NCBI GenBank assembly: GCA_911728455.2
Contig: OU452228.1
Location: forward strand, 12,662,104 to 12,726,103
Reading direction: 5' to 3'
Length of the DNA: 64,000 nucleotides
Origin: Marthasterias glacialis
Taxonomy: Eukaryota; Echinodermata; Asteroidea; Forcipulatida; Asteriidae
A model generated the notes under the pieces. The model saw only the letters and a program-made list of their open reading frames with translations, did no database searches and was not told where the DNA came from. Below are positions 35,131 through 47,471 of the stretch, one piece after another; within the stretch, counting starts at the first letter, position 1; each line of letters starts with the position of its first letter. Made by a program: the position numbers and the translations under genes.

Positions 35131-38100
35131 ATTGGTATTTTTTTGACATTTTCCCTGAAATTCGCAATAATCCAAAGAAACCTTCGTAAGTTACTTCTGT
35201 AGTTATCGTTATTGAAAAGTAGATGGTTGTAATAAATTACTATTAATATATATATCCAATATATTACCTCTTTCATTCGTTTCCTTCTTAATTCCAAGGG
35301 TAATGATGAAGATTGGTCATTGAAACATGCACGATACAAGGATATTTAAGCATATGGGAAAATGCTTCTGTGTTCCATTAAGTTGAGGGCCTGCACCTTT
35401 GCAAAAAGGTCGTGTCTGGAATATAATTTGATCTTGAGACAAACAAATACATTCTGAATTGGGAGTTACACCCTTTATGAAGTTGAAGAAAATTTACAAT
35501 AACGAATGTGCAATTGTTTGTTTGTGTAAATGATTCACGACGACGGTTACTTATTGCGATACAGGTCTGAATATTGACGAATCTGTTGGTGTTGGTGAAC
35601 GCATGTCATCGATGCAGATTGTACTGTAGTACTAATCAGTGTTCATTCAATGCATCCGCACCACCTATTGAATAATCTATTGTATTTAGATTAAGTGCAG
35701 CCTAGAATTCCAACTGTTACGTATAAACAAGACATTTGAAAGCAGCGGTAACTGTCGCAACTAACAGCTGAAACTGGTGGGAAGAGATTCCAGCCTACCG
35801 GAAGAAAGAAAACCATTGAAAACACTTTGAGTATTCAAAAAAGACTGGTTGTACCCTCCATGCTGTGGGTTTCGACAAGTGAATTACTATGCGGACTTTC
35901 CCCTCATTTTGGATCATTTAACTGGATTTTCAAGACAATTTTGTGAGCAAGATGTGCATTAAGTTGCTTGGATCTAGGTGAGCCATTTTTTGTGGGGAAA
36001 AAATTGAGTAAAATTGAGATAAAATCCATGTCGAAATGTCTCATGCTTTCTGGTCTTTTATCAGGGATACAAAAGATAGCGGAGAGCCCGGTGTGGCCAT
36101 TGATGTGTAAAGACGAAGGTCTATAGGCCTGTGGAAACCAGGCCTGTGGAAACTCTTGCACAACGCTCAAGCTGACGGCCAATTGAAAAAAAAACCCCAA
36201 TAATTACGACTGCGAAAATTATCAACTCTGAGTCGATGATTTATTATTGTTTTAAAAATAATGAGTGACAGATTGGCGTTCAGATTCAATACTTTTACCT
36301 CACAATCAAATTGTTTTCCATATGTTTCTCGGTATAGGGAATATTCGTTTTTACTTGCACCTGTACATGGTTTGGCACTTTTGTCCAGATGCTGAACAGG
36401 CTTTGACAAGTATCTCAGTAGAAGTAGAAGTATTCAAATTAAGTCTCGTAAGGAGAAACATACTTTTACAAAATAAATGTATTTAAGGCCTTTAATGATG
36501 GAAAAAAAATGCATTAGTACAAATAGCTTTAAATTTATGTTTTGCGTCTGGGAAAGCGTCTTTATACATTTTTCTCGTAAACAAACCGTAACTATTAGAT
36601 CATTTGAGGAAAAAATGATGACTCAAACAAATATAAAAAAAATACTGTGTTTCGTTTCCATGAGGCCCACATTTTCAAATTACCTTGATATCAAAAAATG
36701 AATTAGGGGCGAAGATATAGGGTAATAACGCGTGGACTTGTTATAATTAAGTTACACACCCAAATCGTTTTCTACTGCGCCCCAAATTATGCTTGCTGTC
36801 AGATGTGCTTATCTGTAGTGTTGAGCAAAGATGTGGATGGTAAATGGCACGTAGTTTCCATTGAAAGTATTATTTTCAGTTGGATTGTTTGTGGCTTACC
36901 TTACATAGGGATTGTGGTCTTTCTCAGAGGCCCACGGGTCAATTTATTGTTCAATATTATTTCCCATGTTTGCAAAGATTTGGTCGGGTACCCGATGCTT
37001 TCTAAATGAAACTTCTAACCAAGTTATATAAAAAAGACATACATTTTCAGCATTTTGGTCGAACAGCTGCCACTTTCTCAATATACAGTGCTATTCCATT
37101 GTGTACATGTTTACAATCACAGCTTCGCCAAGCCGCTCACCACCGATCCCATCACTTCAAAATATTTATTTAAGGTTTTGCATTTTTTCCCTAAAGGTTC
37201 CTTCATTCCTTTTCATCAATCAATACAGCTGAAAGAATCATTCAATGCGCCGTTCAATTCAATTTTGTCGAATGCTTTCTTTTCCAGGCCCAAATAAAGT
37301 GAAAATCAAATCTCACAATACTGTTCACTATGAAACAATGATGGGTTTTGAGATTGGAATTTCGTTTATCATCAGTTGGGCAATGATTGTTAAGTTTTTC
37401 CTTTGTCCTTAGTGTTTAGGCAATCTTGATTTTTGTTTATATACATGGTGACTCATTTGTATCCGAAATTCATCGGAAATTGTTTTCCAGTAAGTCAAGA
37501 TAAGTTGCAGGTAAATCTCGTCCCGATGTCTTCTTCTTTGAGACAAATTTAGTTACAGCAGAACATTTTAATACACGTAACAATATTAATATTATTTTAA
37601 ATATGGGTTATGATAACAGACTGCTTTTTCGTCTTGCTTGCGGGATTCAGTCTCAATTGTTAGCTTTACTTTGACAATATATTCTCTATACGTGTGCATA
37701 GCGATTTCTAACCAGTGCCATAAATAGATTGATAAATAAAACTTTTTTTTCGATCAGAATTGCATCTGTCAGTTCATAAACATTTCCACATGGGAAATTT
37801 AGCTGAAAAAGAATTTTTATGATGTCAGTTTGTGTTTCAGTATGACCTGGTTTTAGATCCACATTTTATCGCACTACTAAAAAATAAAATACAATTTGAG
37901 TTCAGATTTATCTATAGACGGGCATGTCATACAACGTTTTCGCAGTGACTATAGTGGCTACAACGGTTGTTGATTTTAATTTAGCCATATGGACGAGTCT
38001 TACTCATAAATAGTATTATTAAAAACTTGTGCCATTGTGCTGTTGAAACAAACTTCAGAAGGACAATAAGGCATTTACGATATGACAGATGTCACACTGT

Positions 38101-38565
38101 AAAACTTGCCCTTGTATTATATATAAACGGTGAATTTAGAAGGATTATGATTCTCCGTCCTCCCATAATACCATGTATTCAAATCAAGACTAAAAGTAAA
38201 CAATATTATACGTCTTGGGACAAGTCGGCTTATTGTACCCATGGCGCCACTTAAATGGATAAGACATGCCATTTAAGCTAAAATACTATTTCAACGAGGC
38301 TATTTTTGACGTTAAGAAAAAAGTGTCAAACTGTCATTGCAAAGATGTACAATCAGGGAAACTGATGTGTTTTATATACAAAACACTCTATTTTTTTTTT
38401 TAATTCAAACTAAGTTTGGGTTTCCGCACATTACAGTCAGTTTGGTAATGACATTGTCCTTGGCCTTTTCGTAACAAGTTACCTATACAATTTCAGATTG
38501 GCTTATAATAATTATTATCACAGTCTTCTTATTTATTCCATCTTTGAAGTTTTTTTTTTCTTTTT
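35131..38565. other. Non-coding stretch, no gene recognised
   Basis: AT-rich; AATAAA at 35231-35236 is the nearest candidate polyadenylation signal to the receptor. A short duplication (CAGGCCTGTGGAAAC type) is seen near 36124-36154. No exon with recognisable features. Confidence 0.5.
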
Positions 38566-38700
38566 TGGGTTGAAGAAAGAAAAAGTGAGTGGAGCAGGAT
38601 TTGAACCTGGGACCACCGGTTTATTGTGCTTAACGTACGTTAAGCCGGTGGTCGCACGTTCAAATCCCGCTCCTGTCGATTTTTTTCTTTCTTCACCCCA
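38566..38700. repeat. Foldback of two tRNA-like 3' halves around a perfect palindrome
   Basis: The left arm contains GCAGGATTTGAACCTGGGAC, the minus-strand form of a tRNA T-arm. The right arm contains CGTTCAAATCCCGCTCCTGT, the plus-strand form. The arms (TGGGTTGAAGAAAGAAAAA... against its complement ending CTTCACCCCA) extend about 60 bp each and meet at the perfect 16-bp palindrome CTTAACGTACGTTAAG (38629-38644). Neither half has a full cloverleaf. It looks like a head-to-head inverted duplication of a tRNA-derived element. Confidence 0.85.
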
Positions 38701-40649
38701 AAATTGATTTAAAAATTTACCCAGTCAGTTTCCCTTGTGGTTTATTGCTTGATATCTTTGATTTTATGTACCATTTTATTTTAAATTACTGTTATTTATT
38801 TTACAGTCTCCATTTGGTTTGTCTTCCTTTGAACTGCAGTCACAGGTGCCATACAGTTTCAGAACTTGGATAAACTGCAAACAAGGTAGGGCCTATAAGC
38901 ATATACATTTTCCAAACCAAATTTTGTTCTGAGAATTTTATTGCAATTGTTTGATTTTATGAGTAAACCGAAAAGCAAACAATTGAACGATCTGTTTTCG
39001 CGTAAATACAATCGAACTCGAATACCATGGAAACTCGTTTGATCCTTTTGTTTGCATTTGATACTGTTGTTGACTCTGCCATGTTGCAATAACATTTGTC
39101 CCACATTTACAAAACAACTCCACTTCAAAAAGCATCTCTGCAGTAGAAAAATTTCTAAATTTCTATAACGATTACCGACAAAAAATGATTCCGACAAAAA
39201 TCGTGTCTCACCAAATGCGTTCATCATATTGCAGCTTTAGTTTGTCCTTTAAAGGATCCGTAATCTAGTAAACCTTCAGTGTATGTTTACATAGCCCATC
39301 CTGATCAATAATTGTACACCCCATACCCTTTTCATTCAAAGCATAATTATGTCATTTAGGCCATCCAGATAGGGGAAGCTCGCCCTGCCCGGGATACAAG
39401 CAAAACAGATGTCCCTCAATTGATGATAAGAAAATTATGTCCATGGAGCTTGGATTCATATACAAACAAATACGTTTCAAATTAAAAAAAAAAATCGTCC
39501 ATTTTTATTATCCAAGATAAACCTGGTATTCTTAACCGGCTTTCGATACACGACTATGTAATGACTCCACTGAAAGGATTTAAAATGATAACAAAGTCAT
39601 TCATCAACTTCGAGATGAACCACTAAGGTTCCCGTGTGTGCACTTACAAGTCTGAATTTAATTTTATTTATAAAGCGATAAAAATACTACACCACTTTTT
39701 TTTAATGCCAAATATCACCATAATCTCTGACAATCGTCATCCGAAATAGCCAGCGTAATAACTCGACATTTTCTTTTAGTTGCAGTGACTGTTTATGGGC
39801 ATTCTGTGGGGACAACTTCTCGGGTCAAATACGAAATCGCCACTTAATGACTGTAAATCCTAAGAGATTCCCACCATGAATAATTAAGCAAATAATATAT
39901 ATTGCATGATTAATACACGTCGATGTGTCACAAACGATTCTCGTCATTAATTAAAAATCATAATTTAAAGTCATGCCAGACGTGACTCCTCTAAGGCAAA
40001 TCAAATACAGGTATAGATAGTGCTGATTCTTTATTGAAAGTCAATGTTCATTTATTAAATCAGTCATCGACGCACTACATCAGAACTACAAAAGAGCTAT
40101 GGGGCTTACATGAGCTCCAACTAGACTTGGTTTTTGTTGTCTTAAGAAAGTGTGATCGCACAATATTTAATGCATTTGTTATCAGGCCTATAGTGAACTG
40201 TACAAAGAAAATATGAAGCCTGGTTCAAAATTAACATGAAAAACGAAACAAAAATTGTTAAATTTCCCCCATTTTGCACTTCACGTTTTGAGACATATTT
40301 TAGTTTCGTGTTCCCCTAAAGTATGTGCTATTGGCCTTTATTGACTTATAACATCATTATAAGAAATCCGATTGACAGACGTCGTGCGAGTAGTACTGAT
40401 ATTATCGCCTGATGTTCTAACTGGCCACAGTTTCCCTTCTAATAAGTGGCCATGGGCCTTGTATCTTACCTGTTCCTAGTAGCTGTTTTCCCACCATACA
40501 AACCAAATCTGAATCGATCCAAAAATATTACAATTTGGTAAAAAGAAAATTGACATCCTACCACCGTGGGAAGATGAGATGAGCCGAGCCACAGAAATAC
40601 TCCGTGATCAATTAGTGACGGCCAGTACACCGTTTTGCACATAAATTCA
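38701..40649. other. Non-coding stretch, no gene recognised
   Basis: Overlapping minus-strand frames at 38.86-39.23 kb show no domain. No repeat structure identified. Confidence 0.5.
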
Positions 40650-40870
40650 CAATAACAATAATAATAATAATGATAGTAAATAATCAAAAGGCATTTATAT
40701 GGCGCTTTATGTAAAAATTCCCCCAAAGTGCCTCAAAATATATTTTTTTAAACCTAGGCAATGCAGAAGTAATATATATAACATAATAAGAAGAAAATTT
40801 AAAAAAAAATTATGTAGCTCCGAATCCATGCTTTCAGGCGCTTTACAAGAAACATAATGTAAATCCCAAA
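40650..40870. repeat. Interspersed repeat with ATTTATATGGCGCTTTA motif
   Basis: An (ATA)n-type leader is followed by CATTTATATGGCGCTTTATG and, about 110 bp later, a second GGCGCTTTACAAG. The start of the sequence at 63556 (CAATTTATAAGGCACCTAGC) is similar. These are typical marine-invertebrate interspersed repeats; the boundaries are approximate. Confidence 0.5.
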
Positions 40871-40892
40871 AGTAAATTAAATAACAATAAAA

Positions 40893-41223
40893 CGTCGTGT
40901 GCCCGGCAAAAGGACATAAGGGAAAGTTCCCGGTAAAAGGACGTAAGCAATCTACGGTAAAATTTGTGTTTCAAGAATTATGAGCGGGAAAGTTTAGTAA
41001 ATTTGTTGCCGCGCAAGAATCATTCTAGAAAGGTTAAAATTCTGCACGGGGAATGGGGAAACATATCTTCAGGGTAATTCTAGCAAAGAAACTAACAAAA
41101 ATGATATATTTTTCATGTCAGGAGCCATTTAGTTGCTTACGTCCTTTTGTTACTGGGACAAACAACTTTATGTTCCTGGCAAAAAGGCGTAAGGCCTCAC
41201 GCCCTTTTGCCGGGCACATAACG
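40893..41223. repeat. Foldback element with GTGCCCGGCAAAAGG ends
   Basis: The left end CGTCGTGTGCCCGGCAAAAG pairs with the reverse complement of the right end (CGTTATGTGCCCGGCAAAAG). A second paired block is AAAAGGACGTAAGCAA on the left and TTGCTTACGTCCTTTT on the right. The right arm has an extra roughly 35-bp GGCGTAAGGCCTCACGCC palindrome absent from the left. Length 331 bp, non-coding. Confidence 0.85.
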
Positions 41224-42644
41224 AAAAACGTACATTTATGCATAGGCGTTTAACAATGAAAATAGGGACAGTCTTAAAACAAAGTTACTAAAATAATCAA
41301 AGATTGTACAAACAAATAAGATTATGAAACACCAGCTATAACTAGTGTTTAAAAGAGTCCATGACAAGTAGCGTCCATATAAATTAATTCTGTTTTTTAT
41401 TAGAAGAGAAACAGTCTTTGTTATGTATTTGGTCTGTTTCCATGCGTTTTGTGTCTGTATCTATTGACGTGATAAATCCATTGACTTGTGCTCAAGCGAC
41501 AAGCGTATCTAGAGATTTGTTCTTTTAATGTTTTAATCAAGAGTGATGTACGCCAAAAGTCGGCTTCTTCCAGCCTGTATATGCCTCTTGAATGGAGTCA
41601 GACTTGCATTCAGCCCTAATGCCAATCACAACGACAACAATTTATAAAATGATTTTAATATTAAGGTAAATGAATTCATTTCTGTCGTAAATATAATTAT
41701 GCCAAACGTGCATAGTCTAGTCATACGTAATAATGCACCACTCAAATAAAACACTCATTAATTAATTACTGTCAGTCAATATTCACTATAGTTCCTTGGC
41801 CTCTTATTGGCATTTTCTCACAGGCCAAACAAGTTTTCCTTGCTTGAATTCAAGCACATGAAGTGCACACCAAAGATTTTGAAGTCTTTCTTAGTTTAAG
41901 TTCATCTGAATTCATGATAATTTAACACTTGTTTTGCTTGCCGGCCCCGGCCATCTGCGGCTTCATATTTATTATTCATGTCACATTTAGGATACCGTTA
42001 ATCTACATCCCAGCGGACAACATGCGCATGTCATGTCATCAGTCACTCATCACTCGTCTCAATTCGTATACCTTACGCATAAAAAATACACCGTAAGCTA
42101 AAAAGTAAGCCAGTTATTGTCTAATATCGTTTTATCTGGTTATAAGTATTGGAAATCATGAAGCATGTTCAAATACAGTACATGGGGGATGTTCTGGTAA
42201 AAAGAATAAGTTTTATTTGGAGTATTTCAATAATGGCGGAGTAATTTTCTAGTTCTTTTTACATCTTTTAAACTGGTCACAAAGTGGCGTCAGTGTCAAA
42301 AGTAGAGATGTCACGTTGTCGACATAACGTTAATTTGTCTGTAAAATTCCAACATATTTCCTATAAAATAAAAGCTATTTTCACAATAGAGTATACGGAG
42401 CGGCACGGACATTAGTTAGTTCCGCCACTGCTTCCAGGCATTGGGTACACAAGTTTCTTCTGTTTGTACGGCTGGTATTATGTGGTAACCCCATATTTTC
42501 ATGTAACACACCACTACAACTAACATGTGAGAATTTTGTCAAATTTTTGTCGTGTTTTGTCAGATTTGGAATGTACAAGCAGACCCAGTAACTGGGGTAC
42601 TTCAGTCCCTTTTTTAAAGTTTCGATTTGGATGGTTGTTCTAGC
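41224..42644. other. Non-coding stretch, no gene recognised
   Basis: No exon or repeat recognised; AT-rich with short open frames only. Confidence 0.5.
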
Positions 42645-43278
42645 AACCGCCTGCTGTCTTCTCAAGATATCAAACATGAAATAACAGGCACTCAATTGTA
42701 TTTAAGAACATTTTGTGTCCTCCAAGTCAAGGTTTTTTAGGCCCAAATTAAAACCAGTGCCTGCCATGCAGCCGTGCATGCAGGGTCACTTTTTTACTGA
42801 ACAGTCACGTGACACTGCATTATCGTCAACGACTGTTTCCTTACATGTAAAAAGTTGTATTAACGCTATGCGGATTGCGTGTTTGCTGACACCGTGAGTT
42901 GCATATAGTTTTGCGCAGTCAATGCAGGGTACCAGCTGTGTAGTGTCAATGACCCCCATAATGGCAAAAGAGGGAGCGTACATTTCAACCAGCTAACACT
43001 ACACAGCTGGCATCCTGCGTTGACTGTGCAAAGCAATGTAACTCAGTTCAGGGTATCAGCGAACATGCAATCTGCGTAGTTAATATGACTTTTTACATGT
43101 AAGGAAACAGTTGTTGACGAATACCCAGATCCCAAATGCAAAGTGTCAATTGGATCTAATATCGGCATGGCGTCTAAAAAGCATCAATTTTGAGGACAGA
43201 AAATTATCTTGAGTGCAATTAAATGCCTGTTACATGTATTTCATCCTTGATATCTTGAGAAACAAGCTGTAGGCGATT
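42645..43278. repeat. Long foldback element, arms of about 290 bp
   Basis: The arms pair in three matching blocks. The outer block is CTCAAGATATCAA at 42660-42672 with its complement near 43246-43258. The middle is a TGTCCTCC/GAGGACA block. The inner is about 123 bp from TCGTCAACGACTGTTTCCTT to CAGCTGTGTAGTGT, at about 85-90%. The loop is about 55 bp. The inner arms share a CTTACATGTAAAAAGT stretch, itself partly palindromic. No coding frame. Confidence 0.88.
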
Positions 43279-44004
43279 TTCATAGCGTATAGAATTCCTC
43301 ACAGCGTGTGTACCCCTATGCTTCCCTGGAGCGCTAGAATGACCATCCAAGTCAACGATAGATTAAAAGAGACATACATCAAAAGATTATGGTTAAAAAT
43401 ACCAATGAACGGTGGCCGATTTGTTAAAAGGGAAACTGAAGAATGGGAAATAACTCACTCAGTAAGAGTTATTGGTTAAAAAGACACCAGGGGATGAATG
43501 CATTCTTAAACCGGTTTGTTCTCGTCTTAGGCAAAGGAAACGCTACTTCAGAACGGGCTGGTGGCAACAAATAGTGCAATTTGTGACTTTTGTCCATCAA
43601 TTTAGTAAAATACTGTTTGCATAAGTCAGTGCGTCTCTCGTGCAGTGAATGCACATTAAGCTTAGGGAGTTATGCTCTCATAACTCTGACCTGGGCAGAT
43701 GCACTTCAACGCTCTTTTTGCACCATTTAAATCTTGTTACTTAAATACTAATAGGAAGGCAAGTATGCCACACTTGGCAGTATCAATTTGTCACTGCTCC
43801 TTTTCAAGCATTCACACAGTCACTGGTCACTGGTTTTTCCGCTATGGGAATTGCCATCAAAACTGACTCGATGTCAGTTTTTGTACACAACTAAAAAGAG
43901 GAGCAACGCTTTGACTTCTTAAAAGAGTACAGTGAAGGCAACATAATTTTACACCACACTCCGGGTACAAAATGTTGGATTTCAAGAAAAACATCAGTTG
44001 TGCA

Positions 44005-44071
44005 ACCAAGTCATTTTTCCTCAAGTCAAGTCACAAGTCAAATTTTCACAAGTCACGTCAAGTCACTAGTC
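44005..44071. repeat. CAAGTC-type short tandem repeat, block 1
   Basis: ACCAAGTCATTTTTCCTCAA is followed by repeated AAGTCA/AGTCAC units. It is in the same orientation as, and starts like, the block at 45018. Such degenerate CAAGTC arrays are common in deuterostome genomes. Confidence 0.7.
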
Positions 44072-45017
44072 GAATATTTCTGACAAACTTTATCAGCCAA
44101 AAGTTTAAAAAGTTGCCATAGTGGAAATCATATTCTACCCATGTGGGCTTGCTACATGTAACTTGGAAATTCATTACGCCAAATAAAAATTGCGTGAGCG
44201 TAAATAAAGAGAAAAAAAACAAGTAACTTTAAAACCAAATTGACCCAGTGAACATTTTGCAGTTGTGATGTCTAATCATATACCTACGTTTATAACTAGA
44301 GATGGAGAGTTACGATCATTCCAATAGTAAATGCATCAACTTCTCTTGACTAAAATTGACATAATTTTTTTTTTATGTATTCAACTTTCGTGTAGAAACA
44401 CACAACGTTTGAGTAATAAATGCAGTTGTTATTAACATTATTCAGACCAAAGGCCCTGGGTAGGTACTTCGGTCTTACTTTGCAGGCAGTAGGCATCAGT
44501 TTGATTGTCAGCTAGAACCCATTTCTTGTAAACAAACCCCATGTGTGTGTACTTGAGCCAAGCATGGGCATACTTCATGTAAATTGTCTGGTTGCAGACC
44601 ATGTTGGCATTACCACAAAGTGCATGAGCAATCTATCTACAGAGGTAAAAACCAGACACTACCAGCCTCGATCATTCACATTGTGTGCGAGCATTGGTAA
44701 TGTGCGGGAGAACTTGCTGTTAACCTGAACGTAAAATGTTTGTAAATTAATAAGTTTGAAAACAAAACACTTAACGGGCCCGCTATTGCCTCTTTTCTAG
44801 CCGTTTGTTTAAAGTACTGTGAACATTTGCGTACACGTAACACACGAGAGCTTCCCCCATGATGGATTGTACGGAAGAATAGATGTGTATTGTAGTGAAG
44901 GTGTGGTGAGAATTACCCACAACTATACATCAATGCCATTCTTTATACCCATCAAGGGAAAGCCTTGTTTTACCAAACAATATTACTTAAATTATCTCAA
45001 ATGATGATTGCATTGTG

Positions 45018-45152
45018 ACCAAGTCATTTTTCCTTAAGTCAAGTCAAGTGTCAAGTCATTTTTGTCCAAGTCAAGTCGCAAGTCACAAAAATTGGTGACT
45101 TGCCAGTCCAAGTCACCCACTCGAGTCAACAACATTGCTGTCCAAGTCACCC
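45018..45152. repeat. CAAGTC-type short tandem repeat, block 2
   Basis: ACCAAGTCATTTTTCCTTAA begins the block, nearly identical to the start at 44005. It continues with CAAGTCAAGTCGCAAGTCAC and several CCAAGTCACCCA units. About 1 kb separates the two blocks, in direct orientation. Confidence 0.75.
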
Positions 45153-46678
45153 ATATTATGTGCAATTCTCAATCATACTCAGACCAGTCCACATTCCACA
45201 AGGAGTGAATTTTTCCATCTGCTGGGAAGATAAACAGATGGTTAAAGATGTTTGATCCATGCTCAAGCTGAGTAAAAATGCAAAGATGACATCACCATCA
45301 TAACTGGAGAATCATAATTGCTAAATACAAAGGTCTTTACTCCATATGAAAGCAAAATAATGTACAAATCTTACAAAAAGTGTGACCCCATCTGACCTTT
45401 AGATCCGTTTGAAACTTTTTTTTATTGAGAGCTGTTTCACATACTAAACACTCTTGGAGAGACTAGAAACTTAACATGTACTTAGACATTAACTCGCAGA
45501 TTTGACCTTCACTTCCAGTCCTAGTTGAGGTTTAGTTTTTAAAAAATTCATATGTCAAGATTAACAAGACCAACATTGTGATCTTTTGCACCGTTGTGCG
45601 GCGGAGCGTATTGTATTTAGCAACAACTTGTACATGATATTGACCCCATTTTAAACTACGTCATTACTTTATGTTCAAACCAAACACCGTTTTCCACAAA
45701 TTTTCCATTTCTAGTTTTTTTTTATTATCCTGTTATTTTTCGTTGATGGACTTTGTTCGTTTGATGTCTCATTTGAAAGTTAATAACTTTGGTCATCCTA
45801 CAAAATTAGCAGTTCAACATTGGATTCATTTTTTAAGGTAAAATCAGCTTGAGCACACATCTTTAAATATTTTCCCACCATCATTCAATATTTATCCCCA
45901 TAATACTGTACACAAAAAGAACTTTTTGGGCCATTGAACAAAACCTTTCCCGCTTACTGCGAAAATATTTAAACCCGCCTCCAATTCTCCACGCACAGAT
46001 AGATTACTTTAATCAAACCGCTTGTGCGTTTGTTTGATCTCAAAGTGGAAAGTAGCATCCTTCCTTTTCAGTTTCTGGACTTTCAGGAATGTTTTGTTTT
46101 CCTCCAACCTGTCAACACATTTACACCATCAATCGCACTGCCAGCACTCATTGTATGCTGGTCATCTCACCACCTAGCACTGCCTGGTGAAGTCACCTAC
46201 AACAAAATCACCCCCAGCAAGCTTACCCCCTACAAAGTCCCCCCTCCGACAAAGCCACATGCCATTAAAGTACATATACATGTAGCACCCAAAGTCTCAC
46301 ATTGTTGGTCTGATGGATCAGGGAATGAGACACGGGAGAGAAGAAATGAGCAAATCTATGAAACAACTGCAGAATCTTGCCATTCATGCGGCGTTGCCAT
46401 CGGATTTGCACTGCAGTCCAGCGTGGATAAAAAATTAAAGTTGGATTCATGACATAAATGCAAAATGACATATGCCCATCTTTAAAAGTTTCAAAAGAAT
46501 TAAATGATGTTTTTTTTCATCACTGCTAAAATCCTTGACATTGCATACCACAAAGGGCATGCAAAAAAAGTAGAAATTTTCACATGATATTAACAAAAAT
46601 TATTTTGTTACATTCTTTGACTTTTAATTTTGAGTTGAGCAGTAGTGGGCTCATGCATCATTCAGGGATGAGATTCTT

Positions 46679-46745
46679 CCGACCTTTGTCGGAAATCCGA
46701 CCTTTTAATTTTGAAAATCCGACCTTTTTTTCCACTTCCGACCTT
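46679..46745 (+). repeat. Left subterminal CCGACCTT repeats of the hAT transposon
   Basis: CCGACCTT occurs at 46679, 46697, 46719 and 46738, followed by a CCGACTTTCCG variant. Spacing is 18-22 bp. Subterminal repeats of this kind bind the BED-finger transposase in characterised hAT elements; binding here is inference. Confidence 0.75.
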
Positions 46746-46914
46746 CCGACTTTCCGTCTTTTTCCCGTTTATTTTAAGAAATATGAGTTCCATTTTAACT
46801 GATTTCAAATTTAATGTGTTGATAAAAAGTTGAATAAAAAAGAATATTATTTGAAACAGTTGTATTTTTATTTTTCTGCTTACTTTTGTCATGTCCGTGT
46901 CTTTGGTTTTGATT

Positions 46915-47210
46915 TTTACACCACGGGCACGGGCCGGCCGTCCCGTGCGGTATCTTGGCTGCGTTCGATCACGTCATCATCAGTGCATGCGTGTTGTTGT
47001 CACACGATCGCTCGGCCCATCCAGCGTAACGTTCCCGCTGGGAATTCCCAGGAATGCGCCATTAAGCCGCAATGCGCATTTACACTGACCGATTGGCACA
47101 TACTGCTGGCACATACACATAATGCGCGTCCACACAAATACACAGGTTTCAACACCACGCATTATTATAATTGCGCTACGTGAGCCGTGTTACCGACTAA
47201 AAGTGTATGT
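46915..47210 (+). promoter_or_regulatory. CpG-rich putative promoter / 5' leader of the transposase gene
   Basis: This 300-bp stretch is much richer in CG dinucleotides than the surrounding sequence (for example CACGGGCACGGGCCGGCCGT and several GCG/CGT clusters) and lies just upstream of the transposase start. It contains CACGTCATC-like and CACGATCG motifs but no TATA box. Promoter function is inferred from position and composition only. Confidence 0.35.
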
Positions 47211-47471
47211 TAAGACTATTTGGACACTAGGAACCAGACAATAATAGAGCGATCTGTATCGGCACTTTCCATTGGTTTGTTGTGAAGACTTCGGCAGCTT
47301 TGGACCAATGATCGTCAGTGAACCACGACTCCGTATGGACTGGATGTCGTGCGCTGGATCCTGGATCGGATGCTACATGTGTGTATGTCTGTGTGCACAA
47401 CGTGTGTACGCTGAGTTGTTGTTTTTTCGCTATTTCTCGATCGTATCTTTTGCAACGTTAACTAGGCAGTC

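Larger units (their letters stand above)
43279..46656. other. Non-coding stretch with two CAAGTC-repeat blocks
   Basis: Blocks rich in CAAGTCA occur at 44005-44071 and 45018-45152, listed separately. A 142-codon frame at 46024-46452 has no recognisable domain and is driven partly by CAC/CCC-rich sequence. No exon is supported. Confidence 0.5.

Noticed and set aside
44005-45152. Two CAAGTC blocks as the LTRs of a retrotransposon
   Set aside because: The shared sequence is only about 30 bp plus simple repeats, with no primer-binding site, polypurine tract or gag/pol frame between them.
46024-46452. 142-residue frame upstream of the hAT element
   Set aside because: No domain, no splice-bounded context, CAC/CCC-biased composition, and overlapping frames on the other strand.
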